Source: Desulfovibrionales bacterium
GTDB taxonomy: Bacteria > Desulfobacterota > QYQD01
NCBI GenBank assembly: GCA_028715605.1
Contig: JAQURM010000003.1
Location: 34,810-98,809, forward strand
DNA length: 64,000 bases
Direction: 5' to 3'
Positions 25,935 to 34,013 of the stretch are shown here, in pieces. The notes under the pieces were generated by a model. It was not told the DNA's origin. It saw nothing but the letters and a program-made list of their open reading frames with translations, and made no database searches. A program made the translations under genes and the position numbers. The first letter of the stretch is position 1. Each line of letters opens with the position of its first letter.

Positions 25935-26933
25935 TTAATCCATCCAGTATTCTTCCGGCATGTCCATGGCCAGCTTAAGGGCCCCTTTGGCTCCGGCAAA
26001 CAGGGGATCATCAATACATTCTACCTTGGCGCCGCCTAAATCTGCCAGCCCGGCCGCTACCATATCCGCCAACCCTTCTATCTGGCTGCCACCGCCGGCC
26101 AGGTAGATATTTTCTCTCAGTATTTCCTGAAATTCAGGGTCATAAGTGGCAATTAATTTTTTTACTGCCTCTACAATTTCAGGGACGATGCTTTCACATG
26201 CGGATTTTAACTCATTGGTTACGTCAAACACCTCCGGCTTGCCGTTGACCGGGAAGACGGTTGAAACGGAGCGGGTGACATTATATACAAAGGAATGACG
26301 TTCCTTTATCTCTCTGGCCATGTTCAGGGTAAAGTTGGCCGTAGAGTATGTAGATCTAAGGGTGTCATAAAAGACTTTATCAATATAATCTCCCCCTTTG
26401 TACAGCGTAATCTGATCTTCTTCCTCCGGGACAGTTCCATGCATACGGCAAATATCCACAGTTCCCGCGCCAATGTCGATTATCATAGCGTTGTCTAACC
26501 TGCCGGCATAATAGGCTACGGCAAAGGGTTCGGAAATTACCGCTGCATAATCCATTACTGACTTGGCAATATCGGCCACAACTTGTTTATTTTGTACGCT
26601 GGCCTTGGCCGGTACGCCGATAATTCCATAAACCTTGGCCCCGGAGGGCGCTTCCACGGCACTGATGAGGTGCTTGATAAGTTCCTGGGCCATAGTTTTT
26701 TCCTGCTCGTCTTCTTTGATAACACCTTTTTCCAGAGGATATACGACGTTGAGGGATAAACGGTGCTTAAGGGCATCCCGTCCAAACAACAGGTTTTGTT
26801 TTAACATTTGCCTGGCGATCAGATCTTTTGGCCAGCCCACTACGCTTAGCGTTACCTTTTCTACGCCGTTATTAGAGACCAGCGCACTCCTCGACGTTCC
26901 GAGGTCAATTCCCATATATATTTTTTCACTCAT
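25935..26933 (-). CDS. MamK-like bacterial actin
   Basis: This 332-residue actin-fold protein closely resembles MamK as I recall it. The phosphate-1 loop is GIDLGTSRSA (residues 8-17), followed by VVGWPKDLIA, RYPL-like VVYPLEKGVI, IGVPAKAS, phosphate-2 IIDIGAGTVDICRMHGTVP (from 151) and adenosine loop LAGGGSQIEGLA. The ending is GALKLAMDMPEEYW, which parallels the MamK tail GALRLAEELPPQYW. MamK polymerises into filaments that position magnetosomes. No mamA/B/I/E/M/Q or mad-type neighbour is recognised in this window. Upstream coiled-coil genes overlap it (4 nt) and are likely partners. It may organise another cell structure. Confidence 0.85.
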   Translation of the reverse strand: MSEKIYMGIDLGTSRSALVSNNGVEKVTLSVVGWPKDLIARQMLKQNLLFGRDALKHRLSLNVVYPLEKGVIKEDEQEKTMAQELIKHLISAVEAPSGAKVYGIIGVPAKASVQNKQVVADIAKSVMDYAAVISEPFAVAYYAGRLDNAMIIDIGAGTVDICRMHGTVPEEEDQITLYKGGDYIDKVFYDTLRSTYSTANFTLNMAREIKERHSFVYNVTRSVSTVFPVNGKPEVFDVTNELKSACESIVPEIVEAVKKLIATYDPEFQEILRENIYLAGGGSQIEGLADMVAAGLADLGGAKVECIDDPLFAGAKGALKLAMDMPEEYWMD

Positions 26934-27283
26934 CCACTTTCCTCCTCTGTATTAGGTTTCAACAGATCCGGTAGAATAACTTTCCAGCGGTGACAAATCT
27001 CCATTTCCAGGTTCGTCTCTTCCATCTCCAGATATCTGGCTTTCAGTGCCAGCCCAAGATGCAACTGACCGGCCTCCTGGATCTTCTTTTCAATTAATTC
27101 CAGTATGGCCTCGTGTTCTTTCTGAATGCGGTTGATAATATGCTTATAATATTGTTCTTCTTTATCCTGTAATCTTTTGGCAAAGCCGGCTATCTGGTCT
27201 TCTTCTGTCTTTTCTTCCTGTTTTCTGACTTCTGCTGAGATAACTTTATTGACTAATTCCTTCTTTTTGTCGATCACATTCAA
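26930..27283 (-). CDS. Small coiled-coil protein of the MamK-like operon
   Basis: This 117-residue highly charged protein is almost entirely helical, with heptad-like stretches (ELVNKVISAEVRKQEEKTEE; YKHIINRIQKEHEAILELIE). A conserved-looking LHLGLALKARYLEMEETNLE follows, then a short C-terminus. No signal peptide or Cys is present. It overlaps the MamK-like start by 4 nt and follows the large coiled-coil gene by 3 nt. It is probably a filament-binding or adaptor protein; this is inferred from context. Confidence 0.65.
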   Translation of the reverse strand: MNVIDKKKELVNKVISAEVRKQEEKTEEDQIAGFAKRLQDKEEQYYKHIINRIQKEHEAILELIEKKIQEAGQLHLGLALKARYLEMEETNLEMEICHRWKVILPDLLKPNTEEESG

Positions 27284-27286
27284 GGA

Positions 27287-29278
27287 TTAATGGGTCCAGC
27301 TTATCTTTGCATTGTGGCTGTAATTTTTAAGGATAGCCGCCTGGTCATCGATGACATTAATCTGGTCTTTGAGGACAGATTCCAGGTATTGTATTTGTCT
27401 ATCCAATAGACCGATTTGTTTTCTTTGTTTTTGGCCCAAATTAAAAAGCGGGTTGGCTTGGTCTGAGATGTTTACCTTTTGTCTATATAGAAAAAAGTCC
27501 ACCTTGGTTTCTTCCAACTCCGCCCTGAGTTTGACGACTTCTTCCTCTTTTTTGGTAAGGGATTTTTGTTTTGTCGTCAGGGCCTTGTTTAAGGTGTCTA
27601 TTTTTTTCTTTTGCCATCTGATATTTTTATTAAGGGTAGTGATCTTTGACGCCTGTTGTTTAATAACTTCATCGTTTTGATCGATCGTTTCGTTGAGCGA
27701 CTCGATCTTTTCTATCTTGGAGTGGATAATGTGGGTTTTCTGTTCCAACGTCGAGGAGAGATCGCTTAATTCCTGTATTAGCTGGTTGTTGGAGCGATAC
27801 ATATATAATGAGCTGAAGCTAACGACCAGCAATAGCGCGCATAAAAAGGCGATGAGCCGATCCTTGCCGGCCCTTTTTTTGTTTATAGCGTCAATTTTAT
27901 CCGTGGCGCCCTGGAGTTCGGCCTGTAATGTTGAAGCCATCTGTCTATAATCAAGAACCCTGGACTCTAAGGCAGTTTTGTCCCGTTGGATCCCCTGGAG
28001 ATCGTATAGCATCTTCTCGCGTTCTGAGGCGTGTTGGACCTCCAGCGCCGATGTCTTCTCCTTTAATTCCAGGATGGTCTTTATTTGTTCTTGAATCAGC
28101 CGGTTTTTGTCTGTTAAATTCGACTTAAGGGCGTCCAGTTCGGTTTGTAGAGGTTGAGATTGTGTTTTTAGCTCCCGGCCTTCCGCTTCTTTTTGGGCAA
28201 CTTCATTTTGTAACCTGGAAATTTTCTCTCGTTGTTTTGTGTTGTCTTCTTGTTGTTGTTCCAACGTTTCTTTAATATTCTGAAATTTAGTCAGTTCTGA
28301 CTGGAGTGCGCTTAGGTTAGCTTGCAGAATTTGGGTCTGCTCTTGGGAAATTCTTGTCTCTTCCTCTTTAGCCGTTGCCTGGCTCTGGAGGGCGGAGAAC
28401 TCCTCTTCACGACGTTTGATCTCTTCCTGTTTCTTGATTAACTCTGCTTCGACAGCCTGCAAACCGGAAACCCTTGTCTTAAAAATATCCAGCTCGCTTT
28501 TCAGTGCCTGGGCTTCTTTCTTGTGGCGGCTTAATTCTAGCTCTTTTTCGGGGATGGTATTTTGCAGGCTGGTGACCTCTTCTTTATGTTGTCGTTGTAT
28601 CTCTTCTTGTTGCCGGATGAGGTCAGCCCTGACTGTTCTTAGGTTTTCCAGTTCCTGGTTCTGGAATTCCTCGGTTTCCTGTTGTTTGTGAAGGGTTTCC
28701 CTGAAGAGCTCCATATCGGATTCAAGTCGTTGAAGGCCGGCTCTTAACCGTTCTTCTTCAGACTCTTTTTGCTGAAGGTTATACTTTAGATCGATTAAGT
28801 CCTTATCTTTTCGGCGATTTTCTTCTATATAATATTCATTTTCCCTTCTTAAAACGGCGATCTCTTTGCTCTGTAATTCTATGCCGTCTGCCTGCTCTTG
28901 AATAATATTAGCTTGAGAAGCAAGGGTAGACTTTATTGCCTCTAATTCTTTTTGCAGGACAGAATAATTTTCCTGTAGCTGCGAAATTTCCGCTGTTTTG
29001 GGGGCGGCTTCATCCTGCCGGTAATCAATTTTCCCCTGTTGCTGTCGTTCTTCTTCTCTTAAGGGTTGAGCTTCTTGCTTTTCAGCAACAGTCTTTCCCA
29101 CAGGGACATTATGGCTGTTTGGGAGATAGTATATCTGGCTGGATTTTCTTTTTATTACTTTTGAAAAGTCTATACGTTCATCAGTTTCAGATGCGCCTTC
29201 AGATTCCGGCGGGGTAGGCCTGAGTAACATATCTGAAAATTTGAACTTTTTTATGCGCTGCTCTAAGAATAATGACAT
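27287..29278 (-). CDS. Large membrane-anchored coiled-coil protein of the MamK-like operon
   Basis: This 663-residue protein begins with about 95 residues of low-complexity sequence. A coiled coil of about 370 residues (rich in Q, E, L and K) follows, then a single transmembrane helix at about 473-493 (IAFLCALLLVVSFSSLYMY) and a second coiled coil of about 150 residues. The short N-terminal motif (FSDMLLRPTPPE) could be a binding peptide. There is no signal peptide, so topology is unclear: one coiled-coil part lies on each side of the membrane. It is the first gene of the three-gene operon and could tether the actin filament to the inner membrane. Confidence 0.7.
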   Translation of the reverse strand: MSLFLEQRIKKFKFSDMLLRPTPPESEGASETDERIDFSKVIKRKSSQIYYLPNSHNVPVGKTVAEKQEAQPLREEERQQQGKIDYRQDEAAPKTAEISQLQENYSVLQKELEAIKSTLASQANIIQEQADGIELQSKEIAVLRRENEYYIEENRRKDKDLIDLKYNLQQKESEEERLRAGLQRLESDMELFRETLHKQQETEEFQNQELENLRTVRADLIRQQEEIQRQHKEEVTSLQNTIPEKELELSRHKKEAQALKSELDIFKTRVSGLQAVEAELIKKQEEIKRREEEFSALQSQATAKEEETRISQEQTQILQANLSALQSELTKFQNIKETLEQQQEDNTKQREKISRLQNEVAQKEAEGRELKTQSQPLQTELDALKSNLTDKNRLIQEQIKTILELKEKTSALEVQHASEREKMLYDLQGIQRDKTALESRVLDYRQMASTLQAELQGATDKIDAINKKRAGKDRLIAFLCALLLVVSFSSLYMYRSNNQLIQELSDLSSTLEQKTHIIHSKIEKIESLNETIDQNDEVIKQQASKITTLNKNIRWQKKKIDTLNKALTTKQKSLTKKEEEVVKLRAELEETKVDFFLYRQKVNISDQANPLFNLGQKQRKQIGLLDRQIQYLESVLKDQINVIDDQAAILKNYSHNAKISWTH

Positions 29279-29353
29279 GAAGATGTTTCCTTACGGTGGC
29301 TGTACGTTACAATAAAGTGATTTTACCCCATATTTAGCATATAACCTCTACCG

Positions 29354-29383
29354 AAATTAGCATTATTATCAAATTGTTGTCAA
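29354..29383 (-). promoter_or_regulatory. Candidate promoter of the MamK-like operon
   Basis: On the minus strand TTGACA (29383-29378) lies 18 bp from TAATTT (29359-29354) in an A+T-rich stretch. The predicted leader is about 70 nt before ATG 29278. Confidence 0.4.
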
Positions 29384-29573
29384 CACAATTTTGACGGTCT
29401 CGTAAAAAGTAAAATTTTACCGCAGAGGTCGCAGAGAACTCTGAGATAACATATTGGATGTTTTACAGTTTTTCTCTGCGGACACTGCGCGCTCGGTGGT
29501 GACAAGGTTTTTTTACAAGTTCCGCAATTTTTGTCTTCCAGGGATTAGAAGCCCCAGGGTTAATTTTCTCCCC

Positions 29574-30341
29574 TCATTCACTGTATGTCCGCACCAGATA
29601 AACACTGATGACAAAAAAGATAACGGCAAAGATTACCAGGACAGCCAGGGATAAGAGGCAATCAGGCCCCATACATTTAGCACGCATGAGCTTATTAGTA
29701 TGGGCCAGGGGCAGGATTCGGATGACGAATTGCAGCCAGCGGGGCATTTCTTCAATCGGGAAGAATGTCCCCCCAAAAAAGGCCATGGGCAATATGAAAA
29801 AATTGGAGAAGGTGGCCGTATCTTCGTGAGATTTGGCCCTAAGGCCGGAGACTACACCCAGAGAGGCGAAGAGAAAACAATTGAGGAGCAAGGCCGGTAT
29901 GAAGAGCGGCATAAAATAAAGGCCGCTTCCCAGGAACAAGCCGACTAAAAGGATCATGCTTGAGGCAAAAAGACCCCGCACCATGCCGGCCAAAACCTCT
30001 CCCAGGACAATAGCACAGGGACTCACCGGTGATTGGATAAAAACCTGGAAGGTACGGAAGTGGAGCCGGCCTACAGTTAGACTGGTGGCAATCCAGGTGT
30101 AGGAATTATTCATGGAACTCATGGCGATGAGACCCGGGAGGAGGAAGTCAAGATAGCTTCCTCCGGCAATACTTATCCTGTGTCCTAACCCGAGCCCAAA
30201 GGCCAGCAGATAAAGGAGCGGGGCAAACATGGCCGAGAAGAAATAGCCGAGGCGCAGAAAGCGCCTCCGGAAGAGCATCATCTCACGCAAAAAAACCGGA
30301 TAATATCCAGACATAAGGCTCCTACTATTCCGCCGGCCCAA
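29574..30341 (-). CDS. ABC-2 type exporter permease
   Basis: This 255-residue membrane protein has six predicted spans and the ABC-2 family signature in the C-terminal half (FFILPMAFFGGTFFPIEEMPRWLQFVIRILPLAHTN, quoted in part). A central GEVLAGMVRGLFAS segment is also typical. It overlaps the ATPase gene by 17 nt and forms the exporter with it. Substrates of NodJ/DrrB-like relatives include lipids, drugs and polysaccharides; here the substrate is unknown. Confidence 0.84.
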   Translation of the reverse strand: MGRRNSRSLMSGYYPVFLREMMLFRRRFLRLGYFFSAMFAPLLYLLAFGLGLGHRISIAGGSYLDFLLPGLIAMSSMNNSYTWIATSLTVGRLHFRTFQVFIQSPVSPCAIVLGEVLAGMVRGLFASSMILLVGLFLGSGLYFMPLFIPALLLNCFLFASLGVVSGLRAKSHEDTATFSNFFILPMAFFGGTFFPIEEMPRWLQFVIRILPLAHTNKLMRAKCMGPDCLLSLAVLVIFAVIFFVISVYLVRTYSE

Positions 30342-31164
30342 TCCTCTCCCCGGTCAACTTAATGAAGACGTCTTCCAGGTTGGACTCCCGGATGATTATC
30401 GGCCCTTTTTTGCTCTGCGAAAGGCTGTGGGCCTCTTCCCGGCTCCGGCATAACATGTATCGGGTATTGCCGTTTTCCTGATACTCCAGCACGAAACCGC
30501 CCACTTCGCCCTTAAGTTCCTGCGGTGTTCCCAGGGCTATAAGCCTGCCGCGGGAAAGGATGCCCACCCGCGTGCAAAGGGCCTCAGCCTCCTCAATGTA
30601 GTGCGTGGTAAGAAAGACGGTGGTTCCGTTCTCTTTAAGGTTACGGACCAGGTCCCATATCTGTCTCCTTACCTGTGGGTCCAGACCGACCGTAGGTTCG
30701 TCGAGAAAAAGCACATTCGGTTTGGTGAGAAGGGCGCGGGCGATAAGAAGGCGGCGCTGCATACCGCCGGAAAAGTCACGCACCAGGTGGTTGCTCCTCT
30801 CGGACAGGCCGGCCAATTCCAGGATATCTTTTATATTCCGGCCAAGGTTGTCCAATCTGTGAAGCATTCCATAGACCCGGAGATTTTGTTCAGCGGTTAA
30901 TTCCTTGTCCAGGTTTATCTCCTGAGGCGCTACGCCGATGATATTCTTCACCGCCAGCGGCTCTTTCTCCACATCATGCCCGCCGATCGCGGCCCGGCCG
31001 CTGGTGGGCTTGCTGAGTGTAGTTAATATCTTGATGGTGGTCGTTTTCCCGGCGCCGTTCGGTCCCAGAAGGCCGAAGACCTCGCCCTGTTTTATGACAA
31101 GGGTGAGGGAATCAAGCGCCCTGATGGCGCCATAGATTTTGGTTATGTGGTCAATATTGATCAT
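30325..31164 (-). CDS. ABC-2 type exporter ATP-binding protein
   Basis: This 279-residue DrrA/NodI-type ATPase has Walker A GLLGPNGAGKTTTIK (about residues 33-47), signature FSGGMQRRLLIARAL, Walker B NVLFLDEPTVGLD and the switch His in LTTHYIEEAEALC. The C-terminal about 70 residues form the accessory domain typical of DrrA-like proteins. It pairs with the permease at 29574. It lies 17 nt downstream of the FepC-type ATPase gene, so it may be transcribed with the uptake operon although it serves a different transporter. Confidence 0.88.
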   Translation of the reverse strand: MINIDHITKIYGAIRALDSLTLVIKQGEVFGLLGPNGAGKTTTIKILTTLSKPTSGRAAIGGHDVEKEPLAVKNIIGVAPQEINLDKELTAEQNLRVYGMLHRLDNLGRNIKDILELAGLSERSNHLVRDFSGGMQRRLLIARALLTKPNVLFLDEPTVGLDPQVRRQIWDLVRNLKENGTTVFLTTHYIEEAEALCTRVGILSRGRLIALGTPQELKGEVGGFVLEYQENGNTRYMLCRSREEAHSLSQSKKGPIIIRESNLEDVFIKLTGERIGPAE

Positions 31165-31181
31165 ATGCCCGAAAACAGAGA

Positions 31182-31964
31182 TTAGTGGCAGGCGGGGAGG
31201 CGCGGATAAATAAAACGCCGTCCATTGTCACCTATCCACTCCACCTCCAGGTCATACACCTGCCGGAGATTCTCAGGGGTTATAACCGCTCCGGGATCTC
31301 CTTCACCCACAACCTGCCCCTGGCCTAAGAGAATTACCCTATCCGAAAACATGGCGGACAGGTTTGGATCATGCAGGGTGACCAGGGTGGTAAGATTCTC
31401 TTTCCGTGTCAGTTCCGTAATCGTACTGAGTACGTGTATCTGATTCCGAAAATCCAGATGGGCGGTGGGTTCATCCAAGAGCATAACCCTTGGCTGCTGG
31501 GCCAATCCCCGGGCAATAAGCGCCAGTTGCCTTTCGCCGCCGCTGATGCGCGTGTATGCCCTTTCCTTTAAGTGTGTTATCCCCACGGCCTCTATAGCCT
31601 CTTCAGCCTTAAGGTAATCATCTTTAGAAGGGGTTGCAAAGATACCTACATGGGAAACCCGGCCCATCAGCACCGCATCCAAAACAGAATAAGGGAAAGG
31701 GGGGGCGTGTTCCTGAGGGACAACAGCAAGTATCTTGGCCCTTTTTTCGTGCGGAAGATGCGATATATTTTTATCCTGGAATACTATTTCGCCTTTCTGA
31801 TGTCTCCATAACCCGGCTATGCAATTGAAAAGCGTTGTCTTGCCTGAACCATTCGGGCCCAGGATGGTAGTCACCTCTTTGCTATTTACTCCAAAGGAGA
31901 TTCCCTTAAGGACCGGGTCATGGGAATGAGGGTGATGGAACTCGAGACCTTTAATCTCCATCAT
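31182..31964 (-). CDS. FecE/BtuD-type ABC importer ATPase
   Basis: This 260-residue ATPase has Walker A TILGPNGSGKTTLFN, signature ISGGERQLALIARGL, Walker B RVMLLDEPTAHLD and the switch His in TLHDPNL. It is of the family that energises siderophore, heme and cobalamin import. Its start overlaps the permease stop by 4 nt. Together with the genes at 31961 and 32961 it forms a complete importer behind the TonB-dependent receptor. Confidence 0.9.
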   Translation of the reverse strand: MMEIKGLEFHHPHSHDPVLKGISFGVNSKEVTTILGPNGSGKTTLFNCIAGLWRHQKGEIVFQDKNISHLPHEKRAKILAVVPQEHAPPFPYSVLDAVLMGRVSHVGIFATPSKDDYLKAEEAIEAVGITHLKERAYTRISGGERQLALIARGLAQQPRVMLLDEPTAHLDFRNQIHVLSTITELTRKENLTTLVTLHDPNLSAMFSDRVILLGQGQVVGEGDPGAVITPENLRQVYDLEVEWIGDNGRRFIYPRLPACH

Positions 31965-32968
31965 CTTCCCCAGCTCTCCTTTCCACCTTTCTTCATAAGG
32001 TAAATAAAAAACGGGGCGCCAGTTATAGCGGTTATTATCCCTACCGGTATATCAAGATCGGTCAGATTTCTGGCCACGGTGTCGGCAAATATCATGAAGG
32101 CGGCCCCTCCGGCCATGCTTAACGGGATAAGGCTTTTGTGGTCGGGGCCGGTTATCATTCTAACCAGATGCGGGACCATCAACCCTACCCAGCCGATGAT
32201 TCCGCTTACGGATACGGCAATACTTACAGCCAGGGATGATCCGGCAATAAATATAATCCTGTCCCTCTTCGTATTCACACCCAGGGCGCTGGCTTCGTCC
32301 TCGCCCATACTCAGCACATTGAGCCTCCAGCGCATCAGGAATACAGGTAAAAGTCCTGTAATGATGCCTATTCCGGCAATTTTTACCAGCCTCCAGTCCG
32401 ATAGAGAGAAGCTCCCCATCAACCAGTACACGATATTCTGGAGCTTATGGGGGTCAACCAGAAATTTTACGATTGAGACCATGGCAGTAAAAAAGGCGGA
32501 GATGATGACCCCCGAAAGCACCAGGGGAAGCCTGGAGACCTCGCCTTGTGTCTTTGCTATTGAGTATGCCAGAATCACTGCCGTTATGGCAAATAAAAAC
32601 GCCATCATCTGTATAGGCAGATGCGGGAAAAATCCCACGGATAGGGCGCATCCTAAGGCTGCGCCGGCCGATATGCCGAGTATAAAGGGATCAACCAGCG
32701 GATTGCGGAATATTCCCTGGAGGGTCACGCCTGACCCTGAGAGGGCAATGCCCACCAGCCCGGCCAGGATTATGCGCGGGAGCCTTATATCCAGGATTAT
32801 CGCCGTTTCTTCAATATCCGGGCTTTTTAAAAAGGGCCATATTCCCGAACCAATAACCTTTAGGACCATAAGAGGGCTTACATTGTAGGCGCCTATGAAA
32901 AGGGCGACCCACCCTATGAGAAAGGGTGAGGCCATTATTGTTATTGTTTTCAGGGCCTTCTTACTCAA
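31961..32968 (-). CDS. FecCD/BtuC-type ABC importer permease
   Basis: This 335-residue permease has about ten spans and the family motifs LPRIILAGLVGIALSGSGVTLQGIFRNPLVDPFILG (quoted in part), GVILSAF-like IISAFF and GIIGWVGLMVPHLVR near the coupling helix. Its ends overlap both neighbours by a few bases, so translation is coupled. It would move a metal chelate or corrinoid across the inner membrane. Confidence 0.9.
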   Translation of the reverse strand: MSKKALKTITIMASPFLIGWVALFIGAYNVSPLMVLKVIGSGIWPFLKSPDIEETAIILDIRLPRIILAGLVGIALSGSGVTLQGIFRNPLVDPFILGISAGAALGCALSVGFFPHLPIQMMAFLFAITAVILAYSIAKTQGEVSRLPLVLSGVIISAFFTAMVSIVKFLVDPHKLQNIVYWLMGSFSLSDWRLVKIAGIGIITGLLPVFLMRWRLNVLSMGEDEASALGVNTKRDRIIFIAGSSLAVSIAVSVSGIIGWVGLMVPHLVRMITGPDHKSLIPLSMAGGAAFMIFADTVARNLTDLDIPVGIITAITGAPFFIYLMKKGGKESWGR

Positions 32969-34013
32969 TCTTTTTCACCTGGTTATATGCTATGCCAAAG
33001 ACCTTTCTATAAAACTCATCCGTAACCCGATCCAGATTAATATCCCGGAAATACTCAGGATAGGTCTTCATGGCCATCCACAGGGCCACGGGCGCCAGCC
33101 GCGGTGACCAGGTGGACCATTCCGGGGCCTTATATACCCTGCCTTCCCTTACGGCACTGATGAATTTCCACTGCGGATTGTCGAGGATATCCTGGGCCTT
33201 ATAACCGGCATTCCCCCAGATAAATATTACATCAGGGTTCCAGGCTATTATCCGCTCTATCGGGACATCGGCATTTCTTCGCGGTATTTGAGCGGCCGGA
33301 TTAACCCCGCCGATCAGTTTGAAGACATCATCCGTAACCCCAATGCCACAGGCTACAGAAGTGGGTTTCCCTCCGAGCCATAAGACCCTTTTTCTTTTAT
33401 CTTCGGGTATCCTGGTCACCCTTTCTTTTATAAGTTTGAATATGCTCTCCATCCGGGCAATGCAGTGTTCGGCTTGTTTTTCTTTTCCAAACAGCCTTCC
33501 ATGCAGCCTCATCACCCCGTAGAGTTCCTCAAGGTCCTCCGGATAGACGGCGATGACCTTCAGCCCCGTTTCCTCCATAAACCGGACAGTCTCCGGCTTG
33601 GATGTCCAGGTAATCACAACATCGGGGTTCAGTTTAAGAAGCGCCTCTATATTTACATCCATGCCGCTGCCGGCCGAAGGGACAGACTTCTCAATACCGG
33701 GTTTGGCGGCCTTCATTAAGTCATTGTCATACGCCCATCGGGCTATGCCGACGACCCTGTCCCAGATGCCGAGGGCCGGGATTAATTCGTAGGTCTGAAA
33801 GAATACGGCCCGTTTTACCGGGACAGGAATTTTAACCGTCCTCCCGATCTTGTCCTTATAGGTTATAACGGCAGCCCAGGAGGCGGAAGCCAGAAAGAGC
33901 ACAATCAGACAAGGGATCAATATTCTCCACAGGCGGCGTTTTAACGAAAAGGCGGAGGGCTTCTTTCCCTTCTGACTCCTGACCGCTGTATTCTGACTTC
34001 TGACTCCTATCAC
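32961..34013 (-). CDS. Periplasmic substrate-binding protein of FecB/BtuF type
   Basis: A periplasmic-binding protein of the helical-backbone class: signal peptide (LIPCLIVLFLASASWA), then YKDKIGRTVKIPVPVKRAVF, LKLNPDVVITW, VYPEDLEELY and NPDVIFIWGNAGY. The listed start (GTG 34013, directly after the receptor stop) makes an N-terminus of about 25 residues encoded by a short AGTCAGAAGTCAGAA-type intergenic repeat, so the true start may lie further in. The ligand is not deducible; nickel chelate, iron-siderophore and corrinoid all remain possible. Confidence 0.85.
   Translation of the reverse strand: MIGVRSQNTAVRSQKGKKPSAFSLKRRLWRILIPCLIVLFLASASWAAVITYKDKIGRTVKIPVPVKRAVFFQTYELIPALGIWDRVVGIARWAYDNDLMKAAKPGIEKSVPSAGSGMDVNIEALLKLNPDVVITWTSKPETVRFMEETGLKVIAVYPEDLEELYGVMRLHGRLFGKEKQAEHCIARMESIFKLIKERVTRIPEDKRKRVLWLGGKPTSVACGIGVTDDVFKLIGGVNPAAQIPRRNADVPIERIIAWNPDVIFIWGNAGYKAQDILDNPQWKFISAVREGRVYKAPEWSTWSPRLAPVALWMAMKTYPEYFRDINLDRVTDEFYRKVFGIAYNQVKKIE

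Noticed and set aside
32079..32888. 269-residue plus-strand frame opposite the FecCD permease
   Set aside because: Antisense shadow of a strongly conserved permease; Ser/Thr/Ile composition reflects the complementary codons.
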